Below, one piece after another: positions 10,801 to 20,063 of a stretch of 64,000 nucleotides of DNA. Below the pieces are notes generated by a model that was not told where the DNA came from, ran no database searches, and saw only the letters and a list, made by a program, of their open reading frames with translations. The stretch is from an uncultured Prevotellaceae bacterium (GTDB lineage Bacteria; Bacteroidota; Bacteroidia; Bacteroidales; Bacteroidaceae). The DNA lies in assembly GCA_900316585.1 (NCBI GenBank), contig ONDM01000004.1, forward strand, positions 202,039 to 266,038, read 5' to 3'. Numbering within the stretch: position 1 is the stretch's first letter; the number at the start of each line of letters is the position of its first letter. Both the position numbers and the translations under genes were made by a program.

Positions 10801-10997
10801 GCCTTCCTAAGAATATTTTGAAAAAGATAGCTATTGATAATTTGAGAATCTATGGTTCTTTGGAGGACTTCTTTACCTTTACAAACTATCCAGGATTTGA
10901 CCCTGAAGTTACAGGTGTAGGATCTTCATTGGGTGTGGATAAAGGCTCTTATCCCAATGCAAAGAAGATTGTATTTGGCTTGAGTGTAACCTTCTAA
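7887..10997 (+). CDS. SusC-family TonB-dependent outer-membrane transporter
   Basis: A 1036-aa importer of oligosaccharides across the outer membrane, powered through TonB. Seen: signal peptide ending PAIMAQ, a carboxypeptidase-D-like N-terminal domain (VSGQVVDEQGEPL to about residue 100), the TonB-box and plug start EELVVVGYGVQKKSSLTGAV, plug motif SPLYVVDGR and DIESMEVLKDGASAAIYG, then a long beta-barrel ending in FGLSVTF with the terminal Phe of outer-membrane proteins. Together with the SusD-like protein 39 bp downstream it forms the expected transport pair. Substrate by context is beta-1,4-galactan oligosaccharides. Confidence 0.96.
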   Translation: MKHFRLKRIVALAMFLFVGLPAIMAQVKVSGQVVDEQGEPLMAVSILEKGTTNGIITDLDGNFELSVKDNGAVLVISYVGYITQEVKVQTGRKMNIVLKEDSQALEELVVVGYGVQKKSSLTGAVSQVKSEDMEARTITRPEQALQGKTAGVQVLSASAKPGASPSVRIRGVASNGDSSPLYVVDGRIASDISGIDPNDIESMEVLKDGASAAIYGAAAGNGVILITTKKGQGSGKITYDFQLTAQNLSKVPKTMSSEQYMDYFMEAGTISEETFYKYWDFKTNTDWADVAFETSWMQRHNVTFQAGSEKGSLYLSMSYLNNNGMVAGDHDVYERLTGMINASWKVKPWLEIGTNNQITFYKSQSISEGTEYGSPLLSVIQLDPLTRPTYTLDEMPAYMRAIYDGWKAGEHGEMLSDGNGNYYGISPYILANSTNPLIMRDNSLSKNRGHNINGTTYVNFTPFKGFVFTSRLGYRLAASESYGVSHDYYVSDSMKQNFVSLSGSTYHPTYYQWENFLNYSHSFGKHTASIMLGTSFSSSRTYGLSGSKSGGDGDMGVTQDIPKFWYLAYATSTATKSVSGAEPSYTKKLAYFGRLNYDYAGKYMFQFSLRADAADLSVLPTNQRWGYFPAASVGWVVSEEHFMERTRDWLDQFKIRASWGQNGSTASLGGYSYATVISQSGSYPTGIGENIGNYINAYSPSATGNNNLKWETSEQLNIGVDFRFLRNRLTFTADYFKKDTKDLIVSGITPSTVVGNTASPVNAGNITNKGFEFELGWQDHIGDFSYGVRGNIATLKNEVTYIHESLDAIDGAGFHTYGAITRFEIGKPAWYFYGYRFAEIDKETGDPLFYDAENNITDSPVANDKTQIGKGMADFTYGLTLTAAWKGLDLIVFGTGSQGNDIYCCLNRTDYFVNKLTALTDNRWSKYNTAEQNALAVNPRAGANSMDKYMTSDAMVFDGSYFKIKQIQLGYSLPKNILKKIAIDNLRIYGSLEDFFTFTNYPGFDPEVTGVGSSLGVDKGSYPNAKKIVFGLSVTF

Positions 10998-11036
10998 ACT
11001 TTAATCTATTTACTAACACGAAATTTAGTACAGAAA

Positions 11037-12590
11037 ATGAAAACTAAATATTTATTAATTCTAGCTTGTGTCTGTATGCTGACATTGGGTTTCACTTCTT
11101 GTGAAAAACAGCTTGATATTGAGCAGCACGGAGTGTTGGACTATTCCACATTTTATCAGACAGATGAAGAGGCAGAGCAGGCTGCTATTGCCATTTATGA
11201 GCAACTTCGTGGTGCTGTGTTTAATTACAGCATGATTTTGAATTCTTTGGGAGACGATTTTTGGAGTGGAGGAGGTGCCCGTAATGATAATGCCGATTTG
11301 GAACAGTTCAACGAGTTTACCTTTGGTACAGAGGCTGGCTATGTTCAGGGACTATTCGAGACCTTTTATTCTGTTATTTATAAGTGTAATGTTGTTTTAG
11401 GACATGTTTTAGGTGGAAGTAAAATCCAGGATCGCAGCTTAGCAGAAGCACATGTATTGCGTGCTTGGGCTTATTTTAATCTGATTAATTTATGGGGTAC
11501 ACCTCCTGTAGTGGATCATGAATTGGAGGCAAGTGAGTATAGTCGTCCAAATGGCACGAAGGAAGAGCTATGGGCCCTTGTAGTCAGTGATTTGGAGGCT
11601 GCTATTAACTCTGGCGATCTACCTGAGAAGGCTGGTGTGAATGATCAGAACGTTTGGCGTACCACTAAGCAGTTTGCTCAAGCCATGCTTGGAAAGGCTT
11701 ATATGTGGCAGGGAAATTATAGTGCTGCACTTACTCAGTTTGAAGCTGTAATGTCAAGTGGAAAATATGCATTATATGATGACTATGAGAACCTATTGCA
11801 ATATGGACATCAACGAAACTGTGAAATGCTTTTCGAGAGTAACCGTGTAGTTGATCCTAACAATATCTTTAACAATTCTGATATTGTTCCTTTAATGATA
11901 AACTGGCGTACAGATAAAATGACTGTGCCTGCTAGTGTAGGTCTCTATTCTACAGGTTGGGGGTTCCTTTGCCCTCAGAAAAGCCTGTATGAAGACTTTG
12001 TAGCTGTGGAAGGCAAGGATGGCTACCGCTTGAATGCAACTATGAAGACATTTGAACAGGTTCAAGAAATGGGATGCTCAGTAAATACTGCTATTATTAA
12101 TGAAGGTTATTTCATGTGGAAGTGGCGTATCCTTGCTGAACAGATGCCTGCAGCAGGCTACGGTTTCGTGAATGGAAATTCTACTCGTTGGATGCGTTAT
12201 GCAGAGGTTATCCTTTTGGCTGCAGAGGCTTATTTTGAATCAGGTAACCAGTCAAAGGCTGATGAGTGTATGAATATGATCCGCACTCGTGCCAAGGCTC
12301 CTACCAAGAGTGGTTATACCCGTGATGAAATCCGTAGAGAGAAACGTATTGAACTTTGCGGAGAGTTTACCCGTTGGATGGATATAACACGTTGGGGTAT
12401 TGCGTATGATTTGTTGAAGAATCAAGGTGAGCATCTTCCGATTATTGGTTCTAATGGTGAAGTGACTTATCATGTATTCAATACCAATCCAAATCTCTAT
12501 GGCTTCAAGCAGAACAAGCATGAGTTACTTCCATTCCCTGGGACTGAGGTTCGTCTGAATGATCAGATTGTACAGAATCCAGGTTGGTAA
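11037..12590 (+). CDS. SusD-like starch/glycan-binding lipoprotein
   Basis: A 517-aa surface lipoprotein that lids the SusC transporter and binds the glycan. It has a lipoprotein signal (LTLGFTSCEKQLD, Cys about 22), the N-terminal helical TPR-like part with AEAHVLRAWAYFNLINLWGTPPVV typical of RagB/SusD, and the C-terminal part RYAEVILLAAEAYFESG and RREKRIELCGEFTRWMDITRWG, ending with LLPFPGTEVRLNDQIVQNPGW. It is the second gene of the susC operon. Confidence 0.96.
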   Translation: MKTKYLLILACVCMLTLGFTSCEKQLDIEQHGVLDYSTFYQTDEEAEQAAIAIYEQLRGAVFNYSMILNSLGDDFWSGGGARNDNADLEQFNEFTFGTEAGYVQGLFETFYSVIYKCNVVLGHVLGGSKIQDRSLAEAHVLRAWAYFNLINLWGTPPVVDHELEASEYSRPNGTKEELWALVVSDLEAAINSGDLPEKAGVNDQNVWRTTKQFAQAMLGKAYMWQGNYSAALTQFEAVMSSGKYALYDDYENLLQYGHQRNCEMLFESNRVVDPNNIFNNSDIVPLMINWRTDKMTVPASVGLYSTGWGFLCPQKSLYEDFVAVEGKDGYRLNATMKTFEQVQEMGCSVNTAIINEGYFMWKWRILAEQMPAAGYGFVNGNSTRWMRYAEVILLAAEAYFESGNQSKADECMNMIRTRAKAPTKSGYTRDEIRREKRIELCGEFTRWMDITRWGIAYDLLKNQGEHLPIIGSNGEVTYHVFNTNPNLYGFKQNKHELLPFPGTEVRLNDQIVQNPGW

Positions 12591-12630
12591 TCCAAAAAAT
12601 TAATAAAAGGTTCATTAATTATCGATAATC

Positions 12631-13584
12631 ATGAAACGATATACATTTAAATCTTTCCTGATGGCTGCAGCTACAATAACCTTGATGGGTGTTGGCTTTT
12701 CTTCTTGCGATCCAGCGGATTCGCATGATGAGTTGACAGGTAAGTATGCTGCTCCTACCCAGTTGAATATCACTTCAGCTTCCGTACTAGACAAGACGAA
12801 AGATGGGAATCTTCGTACATTTACAATTCAGTTTGGAACAAGTGAAGGCGTTACATTGAATATGGTTCTAGTTAGCAACCAGTATTACTTGGTTGGTACA
12901 GGTTATACCTATGGAACTTCTGCAATAAAGAATGGAAATTATATTACAGGTAGTACAATCAATGGAAGCCAAGTCACCAGTGGAACATTCAATGTTGCTA
13001 AAAATGGAGATATCTATACATTTGCATTGTCTGCCCTATTTACGGAAAATGGTAGTGCTTATCGTATAAATGGTGGAGAGGTTACCATGGAGTTTGAACC
13101 AGATGACCCGATCTATCTAACGCAGTTGCTTAGAGCTGAAGTTCAAGCTGACGGTACGTTATCTGTATTAATGTCAACAGGTGGATATACTACGAACTTC
13201 GACCCAACAACTTATAATACAACCTATTCTGGAGAAGGTAATGACTTGTTGTTGGTCTTCAATGCATCAGAAGACGGCAAACTTCATCCGGGAACCTATT
13301 CTCCAGGTTCTGGCTATGTTGCTGGCTATGAATATGAGGAATCATGGGGCGAATGGACTTGGACTGCTTATGCTGGCTCCCTCTGGTATACTTATGCCGA
13401 TGGTGCTCAAACTACTAATGTGGTTGATCATGGAGATGTGGTAGTGACGAAGGATGGTTCTATTTATACCATCACTATAGATCAGGGTAAGGAAGGTATC
13501 TATGCTCAGTATAAGGGCTCTATTCCTGATTTAGACCCAGATGGGGCTGCTGAAGCTTTGGAACTCACTTTTGGTGGGGCATGA
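12631..13584 (+). CDS. surface glycan-binding-type lipoprotein, N-terminal part (frameshifted)
   Basis: A 317-aa lipoprotein (signal MAAATITLMGVGFSSCDP, Cys at about 26) in the place where utilization loci carry a second surface glycan-binding protein after SusD. The body is beta-rich with repeated units of the kind DGTLSVLMSTGG, EDGKLHPGTYSPG and GDVVVTKDGSIYTITIDQG. No family is recognised with certainty. The frame ends abruptly at LTFGGA at a G4 run (13576-13579), while the same kind of unit continues in the next frame (13581-13940). One extra G would join both into a single protein of about 436 aa. It is therefore either the front part of a broken gene or a gene with a natural frameshift. 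Confidence 0.75.
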   Translation: MKRYTFKSFLMAAATITLMGVGFSSCDPADSHDELTGKYAAPTQLNITSASVLDKTKDGNLRTFTIQFGTSEGVTLNMVLVSNQYYLVGTGYTYGTSAIKNGNYITGSTINGSQVTSGTFNVAKNGDIYTFALSALFTENGSAYRINGGEVTMEFEPDDPIYLTQLLRAEVQADGTLSVLMSTGGYTTNFDPTTYNTTYSGEGNDLLLVFNASEDGKLHPGTYSPGSGYVAGYEYEESWGEWTWTAYAGSLWYTYADGAQTTNVVDHGDVVVTKDGSIYTITIDQGKEGIYAQYKGSIPDLDPDGAAEALELTFGGA

Positions 13585-13940
13585 ACTGGGTAGCCTGGGG
13601 TGGTAATACTATAGCTTTAGGATTTGCAGGGCCAGGTGCTACTATCAAATATGAGAATTGGTCATGGACTGCTAGTGGAAATGGTGTTGCATTCAATGTG
13701 GAGTTCTATAGTACAGACGGAACATTAGCGGAAGGTACATATGTGGCAGCAGCCGATGAGGCTGTAGCAGCTGGGACTTACAAACAAAGTGCTTCTGTAT
13801 TGCATAGAGTTAGTGGTGATGTAGACACAGCTTCTGCTTGTGAAGGTGCATTTGTAGTGACTAAGGAAGGTGATAACTATAAGATAGAAACTATTATAGA
13901 AGGTATTCCATATATATACAATGGCCCAATCTCCTTGTAA
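13581..13940 (+). CDS. C-terminal part of the split surface lipoprotein
   Basis: A 119-aa frame whose ATG overlaps the stop of the previous frame (ATGA). It has no signal peptide. Its units (NGVAFNVEFYSTDGTLAEGTYV, then GAFVVTKEGDNYKIET) repeat the pattern of the upstream frame (DGKLHPGTYSPG, GDVVVTKDGSIYTIT), so it reads as the missing last module of that protein and not as an independent gene. Translation by coupling at the ATGA overlap is possible, but a module without a signal sequence would stay in the cytoplasm. Confidence 0.65.
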   Translation: MNWVAWGGNTIALGFAGPGATIKYENWSWTASGNGVAFNVEFYSTDGTLAEGTYVAAADEAVAAGTYKQSASVLHRVSGDVDTASACEGAFVVTKEGDNYKIETIIEGIPYIYNGPISL

Positions 13941-13966
13941 TTGAAATAAGTTTAAGGTTATAAAAG

Positions 13967-14017
13967 AAAAATAGATGCTTCTAATTAAACCTTTGGTTAG
14001 TTTGAGCATCTATTTTT
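13967..14017 (+). terminator. terminator after the susCD operon
   Basis: A perfect 13-bp inverted repeat (13967-13979 AAAAATAGATGCT with 14005-14017) has a T-run in its 3' arm. It separates the susCD-lipoprotein unit from the esterase genes, so these may be transcribed separately or by read-through. Confidence 0.6.
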
Positions 14018-14050
14018 AAGGACAATCACAACTAATTTATATATTATATC

Positions 14051-15289
14051 ATGAAAAAAATCGTATTAACAGCATGTGCAGCACTGTTTGCAACAGTGTC
14101 TTTCGCACAACAGGCTTTGTGGGGTGGTGCACAGATCGTGTCTCCTCAGGTCAATGCTGACAACACTGTAACTTTCCGTTACAAGGATGCAAAGGCCAGA
14201 AGAGTTCAGGTGACTGGTGAATTTCTTCCAGAAGTCATGATTGAGATTCCAAATTTTGGTAAAATGGCAACTGCAGGTTCTGCAGACTTGGTTGAGAAAG
14301 ATGGTGTATGGGAGTTCACAACTCCAGAGCCATTGGCTAGTGATTATTACACTTATTCTTTCATTGTGGATGGTCAGCGTACTACCGATCCTGCCAATGT
14401 CTACATCAACCGTGATGTTGCTACAGTTACAAACTATTTCATTGTTAAGGGTGCAGAGGATTCTAAGGGCAATCTTTATTCTGTAAACAAGGTACCTCAC
14501 GGAACAGTTCGTAAGATGTGGTATTATAGTCCAGAACTTGGTACAAGCCGTCGTCTTACTGTTTACACTCCAGCCGGCTATGAAACAAGTGGTAAAAAAT
14601 ACCCTGTATTCTATCTGCTCCATGGCGCAGGTGGCGATGAGGAGGCTTGGTACACTCAGGGTCGTTCCACTCAGATTTTGGATAATCTGATTGCTCAGGG
14701 TAAGGCAGAACCAATGATTCTGGTCATGACAAATGGTAATGCATGGCAGACCGCAGCTCCTGGTGAGAGTGCAGAGGGTCTTAAGCAGCCTTCTATGGGT
14801 ATGGGACAAGGCAATGATCGCCCACAAGTGAAAGAAGCAGCCTTCGAACTTCATTTCCCTGATGTAATCAACTTCATCCAGAAGAATTTCCGTACTTATA
14901 CTGATAAGAAGCACCGTGCTATTGCCGGTCTATCAATGGGTAGTTTCCATTCAGAGAATATATCCAAGTACTATCCTAACATGTTTGGTTATGTAGGTCT
15001 GTTCTCAGGTGCATCCGTAGGTGGAGGCTTGGGTAATCAGAATCCAACGAGTGATGTCTATACAGACTTCGATGGCAAGATGGCAACTCAGTTCTCTGCT
15101 AAGAACAAACCATCACTCTATATGATTTGCTGTGGTAAGACTGATTTTGTAAAGCAGGGTGTGGACCAGCTTCGTTCATATATGGATCAGCACAATTATC
15201 CTTATGAGTATGTTGAGACTGAAGGTGGCCACATTTGGAAGAACTGGCGTTATTATCTGAGCATTTTTGCTCCAAGATTGTTTAAATAA
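14051..15289 (+). CDS. CE1-like esterase with N-terminal CBM48-like domain (copy 1)
   Basis: A 412-aa exported serine esterase (signal ends SFAQ, residue 19). Residues 25-135 resemble the CBM48/E-set domain seen in feruloyl and related esterases (NTVTFRYKDAKARRVQVTGEF). Residues 150-412 are the esterase-D/CE1 alpha/beta-hydrolase fold: LLHGAGGDEEAW, nucleophile Ser295 in AGLSMGSFHS, probable acid Asp365 (CGKTDF), His394 in EGGHIWKNW. Feruloyl or acetyl esters on pectic galactan are a plausible substrate because galactan side chains of some plants carry ferulate. The sequence alone does not decide the substrate. A paralogue follows 20 bp downstream. Confidence 0.85.
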   Translation: MKKIVLTACAALFATVSFAQQALWGGAQIVSPQVNADNTVTFRYKDAKARRVQVTGEFLPEVMIEIPNFGKMATAGSADLVEKDGVWEFTTPEPLASDYYTYSFIVDGQRTTDPANVYINRDVATVTNYFIVKGAEDSKGNLYSVNKVPHGTVRKMWYYSPELGTSRRLTVYTPAGYETSGKKYPVFYLLHGAGGDEEAWYTQGRSTQILDNLIAQGKAEPMILVMTNGNAWQTAAPGESAEGLKQPSMGMGQGNDRPQVKEAAFELHFPDVINFIQKNFRTYTDKKHRAIAGLSMGSFHSENISKYYPNMFGYVGLFSGASVGGGLGNQNPTSDVYTDFDGKMATQFSAKNKPSLYMICCGKTDFVKQGVDQLRSYMDQHNYPYEYVETEGGHIWKNWRYYLSIFAPRLFK

Positions 15290-15297
15290 TCCTCTAA

Positions 15298-16512
<1,215 letters not shown>

Positions 16513-16530
16513 TTAAACTCCTGTAATCAT

Positions 16531-16566
16531 AAAGGGGCAGTATTCCATGGGAGTGCTGCCCCTTTT
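16531..16566 (+). terminator. rho-independent terminator after the esterase pair
   Basis: Inverted repeat AAAGGGGCAG (16531-16540) with CTGCCCCTTT (16556-16565), followed by T. It closes the esterase transcript. Confidence 0.8.
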
Positions 16567-17129
16567 ACTGAGAAATAGTTACGCTTTGTTATTATGCTCA
16601 ACGTTTGTATAAAGTCTGTTTGATAGCTATTTTTATATTTTTATGTTAAAATGACAGCTCAATGTTGCTATTTGAGAGTATTGGTTTGTGGAACGTAAAA
16701 TCTATAATCTTTTTACTTCCCTTGATGTATGTCAAGAAAATACTGTTTTCGCACACAATTATTAAAAAAAGCGTATGTGAATGTCAAAGAGCGCAGTATC
16801 TTTGCAGCAGAAAACAGTAATAAGGTTTCAAAGTATTAGGTTAAGGTTAAAAAGATTGCAATAAGGGTATTAGATTATTTAAGGTAAAAGAAAAGATTGT
16901 TTTTTTAGTTTTTGAATTAGTATTAGTATTTGGGTAAAAAGATTTGAGTGGAGAAAACTGAAAATAAGACGTTGATTATATAATATAATGTAGAAAAAGT
17001 TGAGAGAACTTATGCTACAGCAAATGAAAATGTAAATAAGTAAGTTTTAAAGATAGGCTATAGTTTTTGATTGGGTTTTAAAGATTGTTTTAAAGATGAC
17101 ATCATCTGTTTTTTACATTTTGATGTGAA
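16567..17129. other. 563-bp AT-rich region without a protein gene
   Basis: No credible ORF is present on either strand. The stretch contains a TAnnTTTG box at 16797-16804 and, after it, purine-rich DNA with many AAAGATT words and three copies of GTTTTAAAGAT (about 17043, 17074 and 17087). It ends in a strong hairpin at 17130. See the candidate RNA entry. Confidence 0.7.
16797..16804 (+). promoter_or_regulatory. -7 box (TATCTTTG) with no gene behind it
   Basis: TATCTTTG followed by GCAGCAG is the same form seen before rbfA, prmC and pyrE in this window. No ORF follows; the next feature is the terminator at 17130-17169. Confidence 0.45.
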
Positions 17130-17169
17130 AATAATAAGGGGCAGTTCGTGAGAACGGCCCCTTATTATT
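16811..17169 (+). ncRNA. candidate non-coding RNA of about 360 nt
   Basis: This is the interval from the expected start site after the TATCTTTG box to the end of a strong terminator. It has no ORF and shows word repeats (AAAGATT; GTTTTAAAGAT three times). No known RNA family was recognised. It may instead be a decayed leader or unexpressed spacer, so this entry is a hypothesis from promoter plus terminator geometry only. Confidence 0.3.
17130..17169. terminator. bidirectional terminator
   Basis: AATAATAAGGGG (17130-17141) pairs with CCCCTTATTATT (17158-17169), with an inner stem and a GTGA tetraloop. The A/T ends give a U-run in both directions. It serves the minus-strand S9 peptidase gene and any plus-strand transcript from the region to the left. 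Confidence 0.85.
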
Positions 17170-17180
17170 TATGCTTGTCT

Positions 17181-19628
17181 TCAGAGTGATTTCGGGGCGT
17201 AAATAGCATCCCACCAGCTGGAGTCGTCTTGCAGATATTTGGCAAACCAGGCAAAAATGGTATTCTGCCACATCTGGCGTTTATTGTAATCCAGGATGTG
17301 GTGATTCTGATCCTTCACAGCTACGAATGCAGTCTCTCTTCCCAATAATTTCAATGCGGTGAACATTTGAATGCTTTCTCCTACTGGCACATTGGTGTCT
17401 GCATCTCCATGTAGGAAAAGAATTGGAGTATGAATCTTGTCTGCATTGAAAAGAGGGCTTCGGTCTACATACAGATCTTTGCGAGTCCAAGGATAACTTT
17501 CTGCCATGGATACTTCGCTGTAGGAGTATCCCCAGTAGCCTTCACCCCAGTAGCTAGTGTGGTCGCTGATACCAGCATGGCTGATGGCTGCCGCGAAAAT
17601 GTCGGTCTTGGTTTGCAGGTATTGAGTCATGAAACCACCATAGCTTGCTCCTATACACCCAATCTTCTTGTCATTTACGAATTTGTGTTCCTTGCAGAAC
17701 TGCTGGGTTCCTTCTATAATATCTTGGGCAGGACCTTCACCGGCAGTGTTCACATGACGGGCTGAGAATTCCTGACCGAAGCCCGTTGCACCACTTGGCT
17801 CCACTACATAGACCACATAGCCTAATGCAGCATAGGCATGATGTGGATAACGAGTCTCAAAGGCGCGTTCGGTAGGGCTGCATCCACCATAATAGTTTAC
17901 GATAAGAGGATATTTTTTGTTGGGGTCGAATGAGGGTGGCAGATAGTAACGCCCGTAAATGGTATCTCCATTTGAATTGACAAAATTCCACTCTTTACAT
18001 TCTCCCAGTTTAATATGTGCCAGTGTCTTGGTGCTGAGATCTTCTTTCAGTGTTGTTTTCAATGTCTTGGTATCCAGAGCGTAAAGTCTGTCGGAGTTAG
18101 ATGCTCCCTGCCCATAATATATGAGTACAGGAGCGGTGGAGGCAAGACTGAAACTGCTTACCAAATCTTCTGAAGTCTGTAGTTGGGTGATTTTGCCATT
18201 CTTTGGATTTAGTCGGTATAGACTGACGTAGTCTCTATTTTCGGCATTGAAATAGATTTGGTTGTCTGCCTTACTCCAGACTGACCTAGATACTGCTGGA
18301 TTGAAGTCTTTAGTGAGGGGTGTGACTTTCTTGTCTTCCAGATTCATTAGGTATAACTGATAGTCGTACATACTTGGAATCTGGTCAGGCTTTACATTCT
18401 TTCCAATGCCGTTTAAAGCTTCTGGTGAACCACTTAGCAGAATCTGTTTGCCGTCGGGAGAGAACTGTGCTCCATTGATGAAGCCATCCTTGTCGATAAG
18501 GATTTGTGTCTCCAAGGTTTCTAGGTTCATCAGATAGAGTGTCATCACTGTGGTAGGGCGTTTAGTCAGACGGCTCTCAGACTTGCCGAACAGCAATAAT
18601 TTGCCGTCCTGCGAGATGTCTTCAGGATATACATTGTGATATCCATAAGTCAATGGTTGTAAAATGCCTGTATTCAGGTCGAATTTGGCTAGATTAGTGC
18701 GGTTCCTCCATCCAGGCTGCCGGTCATCAGGTTCCAGAACCTGGTAAATTCCTTCTCTTTCCTTTGGTCCTTCTTGCTGTTGGGCAACAATAAGGAAATC
18801 TTCAGTTGGAGAGAACGTGAAATAGCCTTCTGGTGCGTGTGAACATATAATTCTTTCTGCTCCAGTTGCGGGATCTACAGCAACTAGTTGTCTGCCTTCA
18901 TTGGTGTGACGCGTGAAATAGTATTGATTGCTTACTGGCATCCATGTGATGTTTTCTGCTCGTTCTCCTATAACTTTACCTGTCGTTACCTCGATAATCT
19001 TGGTAGAATGACTGCTTCTTCCACCGGCCTGCACCTGATTGTAACCCACAATCATGTATTTTCCATTAGGAGAGACAGATGCTCCGCTGAATCTGGTCGC
19101 GTGAAGGACATCCATCAGGGTATAGAGGCGTTCCGCTGAAGAAGCAATCTGCACGGAACCTTCTTTTTCTGTCTCCAGGCTTACCTTGATGCTTTCATCG
19201 TCGCTGTTCTGAGTCAAATACTTGATTACATAGTTGTGTGTTCCAGGCTCCAGGGTCATCTTGCCTGTATGTGCTTCTTTCCCATCTTGAAAGAGCTGAT
19301 AGTTCTTTAATCCTTCCACTTTCAGCGTACCAGTGGCATACTGAGTGTTCTGTAGGGTAAATCCTAACAGGTGGAGGGCTAATCCAGTGCTGCCTGGCAG
19401 ATGCTGGGAAGAAACAGTCTTCCCTTCTTCCAAGGCATTGAAGGATACAACGGTTTCGAGTAATCTGGCTTCATCGAATTTCTTTGAATTTACGTCTACA
19501 CTATCCAGCATCAGGGGTTTTTGGATGGGGTAGGGTCCTGCATAGAGGAAAGTACTTATGTCAATGTTTTCGGCCTTTGCTCCCCAAGAAAAGAGGATGA
19601 CCAAGGTGGATAAAAATAGCTTCTTCAT
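17181..19628 (-). CDS. S9 family (prolyl oligopeptidase/DPP-like) serine peptidase
   Basis: An 815-aa exported peptidase (signal ends WGAKA, residue 19). The N-terminal two thirds form a WD40/beta-propeller with repeats such as MNLEDKKVTPLT, and the C-terminal 260 residues are the alpha/beta-hydrolase domain with nucleophile Ser662 in GASYGGFM, Asp744 in HGDADTNVPVGES and His776/777 in DQNHHILDY. Members clip dipeptides or oligopeptides in the periplasm. It is alone on the minus strand, with its own divergent promoter opposite rbfA. Confidence 0.92.
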   Translation of the reverse strand: MKKLFLSTLVILFSWGAKAENIDISTFLYAGPYPIQKPLMLDSVDVNSKKFDEARLLETVVSFNALEEGKTVSSQHLPGSTGLALHLLGFTLQNTQYATGTLKVEGLKNYQLFQDGKEAHTGKMTLEPGTHNYVIKYLTQNSDDESIKVSLETEKEGSVQIASSAERLYTLMDVLHATRFSGASVSPNGKYMIVGYNQVQAGGRSSHSTKIIEVTTGKVIGERAENITWMPVSNQYYFTRHTNEGRQLVAVDPATGAERIICSHAPEGYFTFSPTEDFLIVAQQQEGPKEREGIYQVLEPDDRQPGWRNRTNLAKFDLNTGILQPLTYGYHNVYPEDISQDGKLLLFGKSESRLTKRPTTVMTLYLMNLETLETQILIDKDGFINGAQFSPDGKQILLSGSPEALNGIGKNVKPDQIPSMYDYQLYLMNLEDKKVTPLTKDFNPAVSRSVWSKADNQIYFNAENRDYVSLYRLNPKNGKITQLQTSEDLVSSFSLASTAPVLIYYGQGASNSDRLYALDTKTLKTTLKEDLSTKTLAHIKLGECKEWNFVNSNGDTIYGRYYLPPSFDPNKKYPLIVNYYGGCSPTERAFETRYPHHAYAALGYVVYVVEPSGATGFGQEFSARHVNTAGEGPAQDIIEGTQQFCKEHKFVNDKKIGCIGASYGGFMTQYLQTKTDIFAAAISHAGISDHTSYWGEGYWGYSYSEVSMAESYPWTRKDLYVDRSPLFNADKIHTPILFLHGDADTNVPVGESIQMFTALKLLGRETAFVAVKDQNHHILDYNKRQMWQNTIFAWFAKYLQDDSSWWDAIYAPKSL

Positions 19629-19650
19629 CTGTTGTGATTATTGATTTGTG

Positions 19651-19658
19651 CAAAAGTA
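19651..19658 (-). promoter_or_regulatory. -7 box (TACTTTTG) of the S9 peptidase gene
   Basis: The minus strand reads TACTTTTG, 23 bp before the start codon. It is divergent from, and only 23 bp away from, the rbfA box. Confidence 0.6.
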
Positions 19659-19681
19659 CAAAGAAAATGGAAAAAATGCCG

Positions 19682-19689
19682 TATCTTTG
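19682..19689 (+). promoter_or_regulatory. -7 box (TATCTTTG) of rbfA
   Basis: TATCTTTG lies 27 bp before the ATG at 19717. It also shows that the longer frame opening at 19648 cannot be the translated start, because that would lie upstream of the promoter. Confidence 0.65.
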
Positions 19690-19716
19690 CCGCATAAAAC
19701 AAAAGGTAAAAGAATT

Positions 19717-20052
19717 ATGGAAACAACACGTCAAAATAGAATCTCCCGGCTGATTCAGAAGGAACTGAGTCTCATATTCCAGTCCCAGACCCGTCAGCTT
19801 CCAGGTGTATTAGTATCTGTCAGTGCAGTGCGTATCAGCCCGGACTTGAGTGTGGCACGTGCATACCTGAGCATCTTTCCAAGTGAACGCTCTGAAGAAA
19901 TCTGTAAGAATGTGAATGATAATGTGAAATCCATACGTTATGAATTGGGGACAAAGGTAGGTAAGCAGCTTCGTATTATACCAGAACTGAAGTTCTTCGT
20001 TGACGATTCCCTGGATTATATAGAAAACATCGACCGTCTCTTGAAGAAGTAA
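19717..20052 (+). CDS. rbfA: ribosome-binding factor A
   Basis: A 111-aa cytoplasmic KH-fold protein that binds 30S particles and helps 16S rRNA 5'-end maturation, especially in the cold. Sequence starts METTRQNRISRLIQKELSLIF and carries the family segments VLVSVSAVRISPDLSVARAYLSIF and GKQLRIIPELKFFVDDSLDYIENID. The ATG at 19717 was chosen because the open frame upstream overlaps the promoter and shows no family similarity. The permease gene follows after 11 bp. Confidence 0.93.
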   Translation: METTRQNRISRLIQKELSLIFQSQTRQLPGVLVSVSAVRISPDLSVARAYLSIFPSERSEEICKNVNDNVKSIRYELGTKVGKQLRIIPELKFFVDDSLDYIENIDRLLKK

Positions 20053-20063
20053 GTACTTCCCTG

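Noticed and set aside
14066..14914. A 282-codon minus-strand frame opposite esterase copy 1
   Set aside because: Cys- and Ile-rich antisense sequence; the esterase on the plus strand has an intact catalytic triad.
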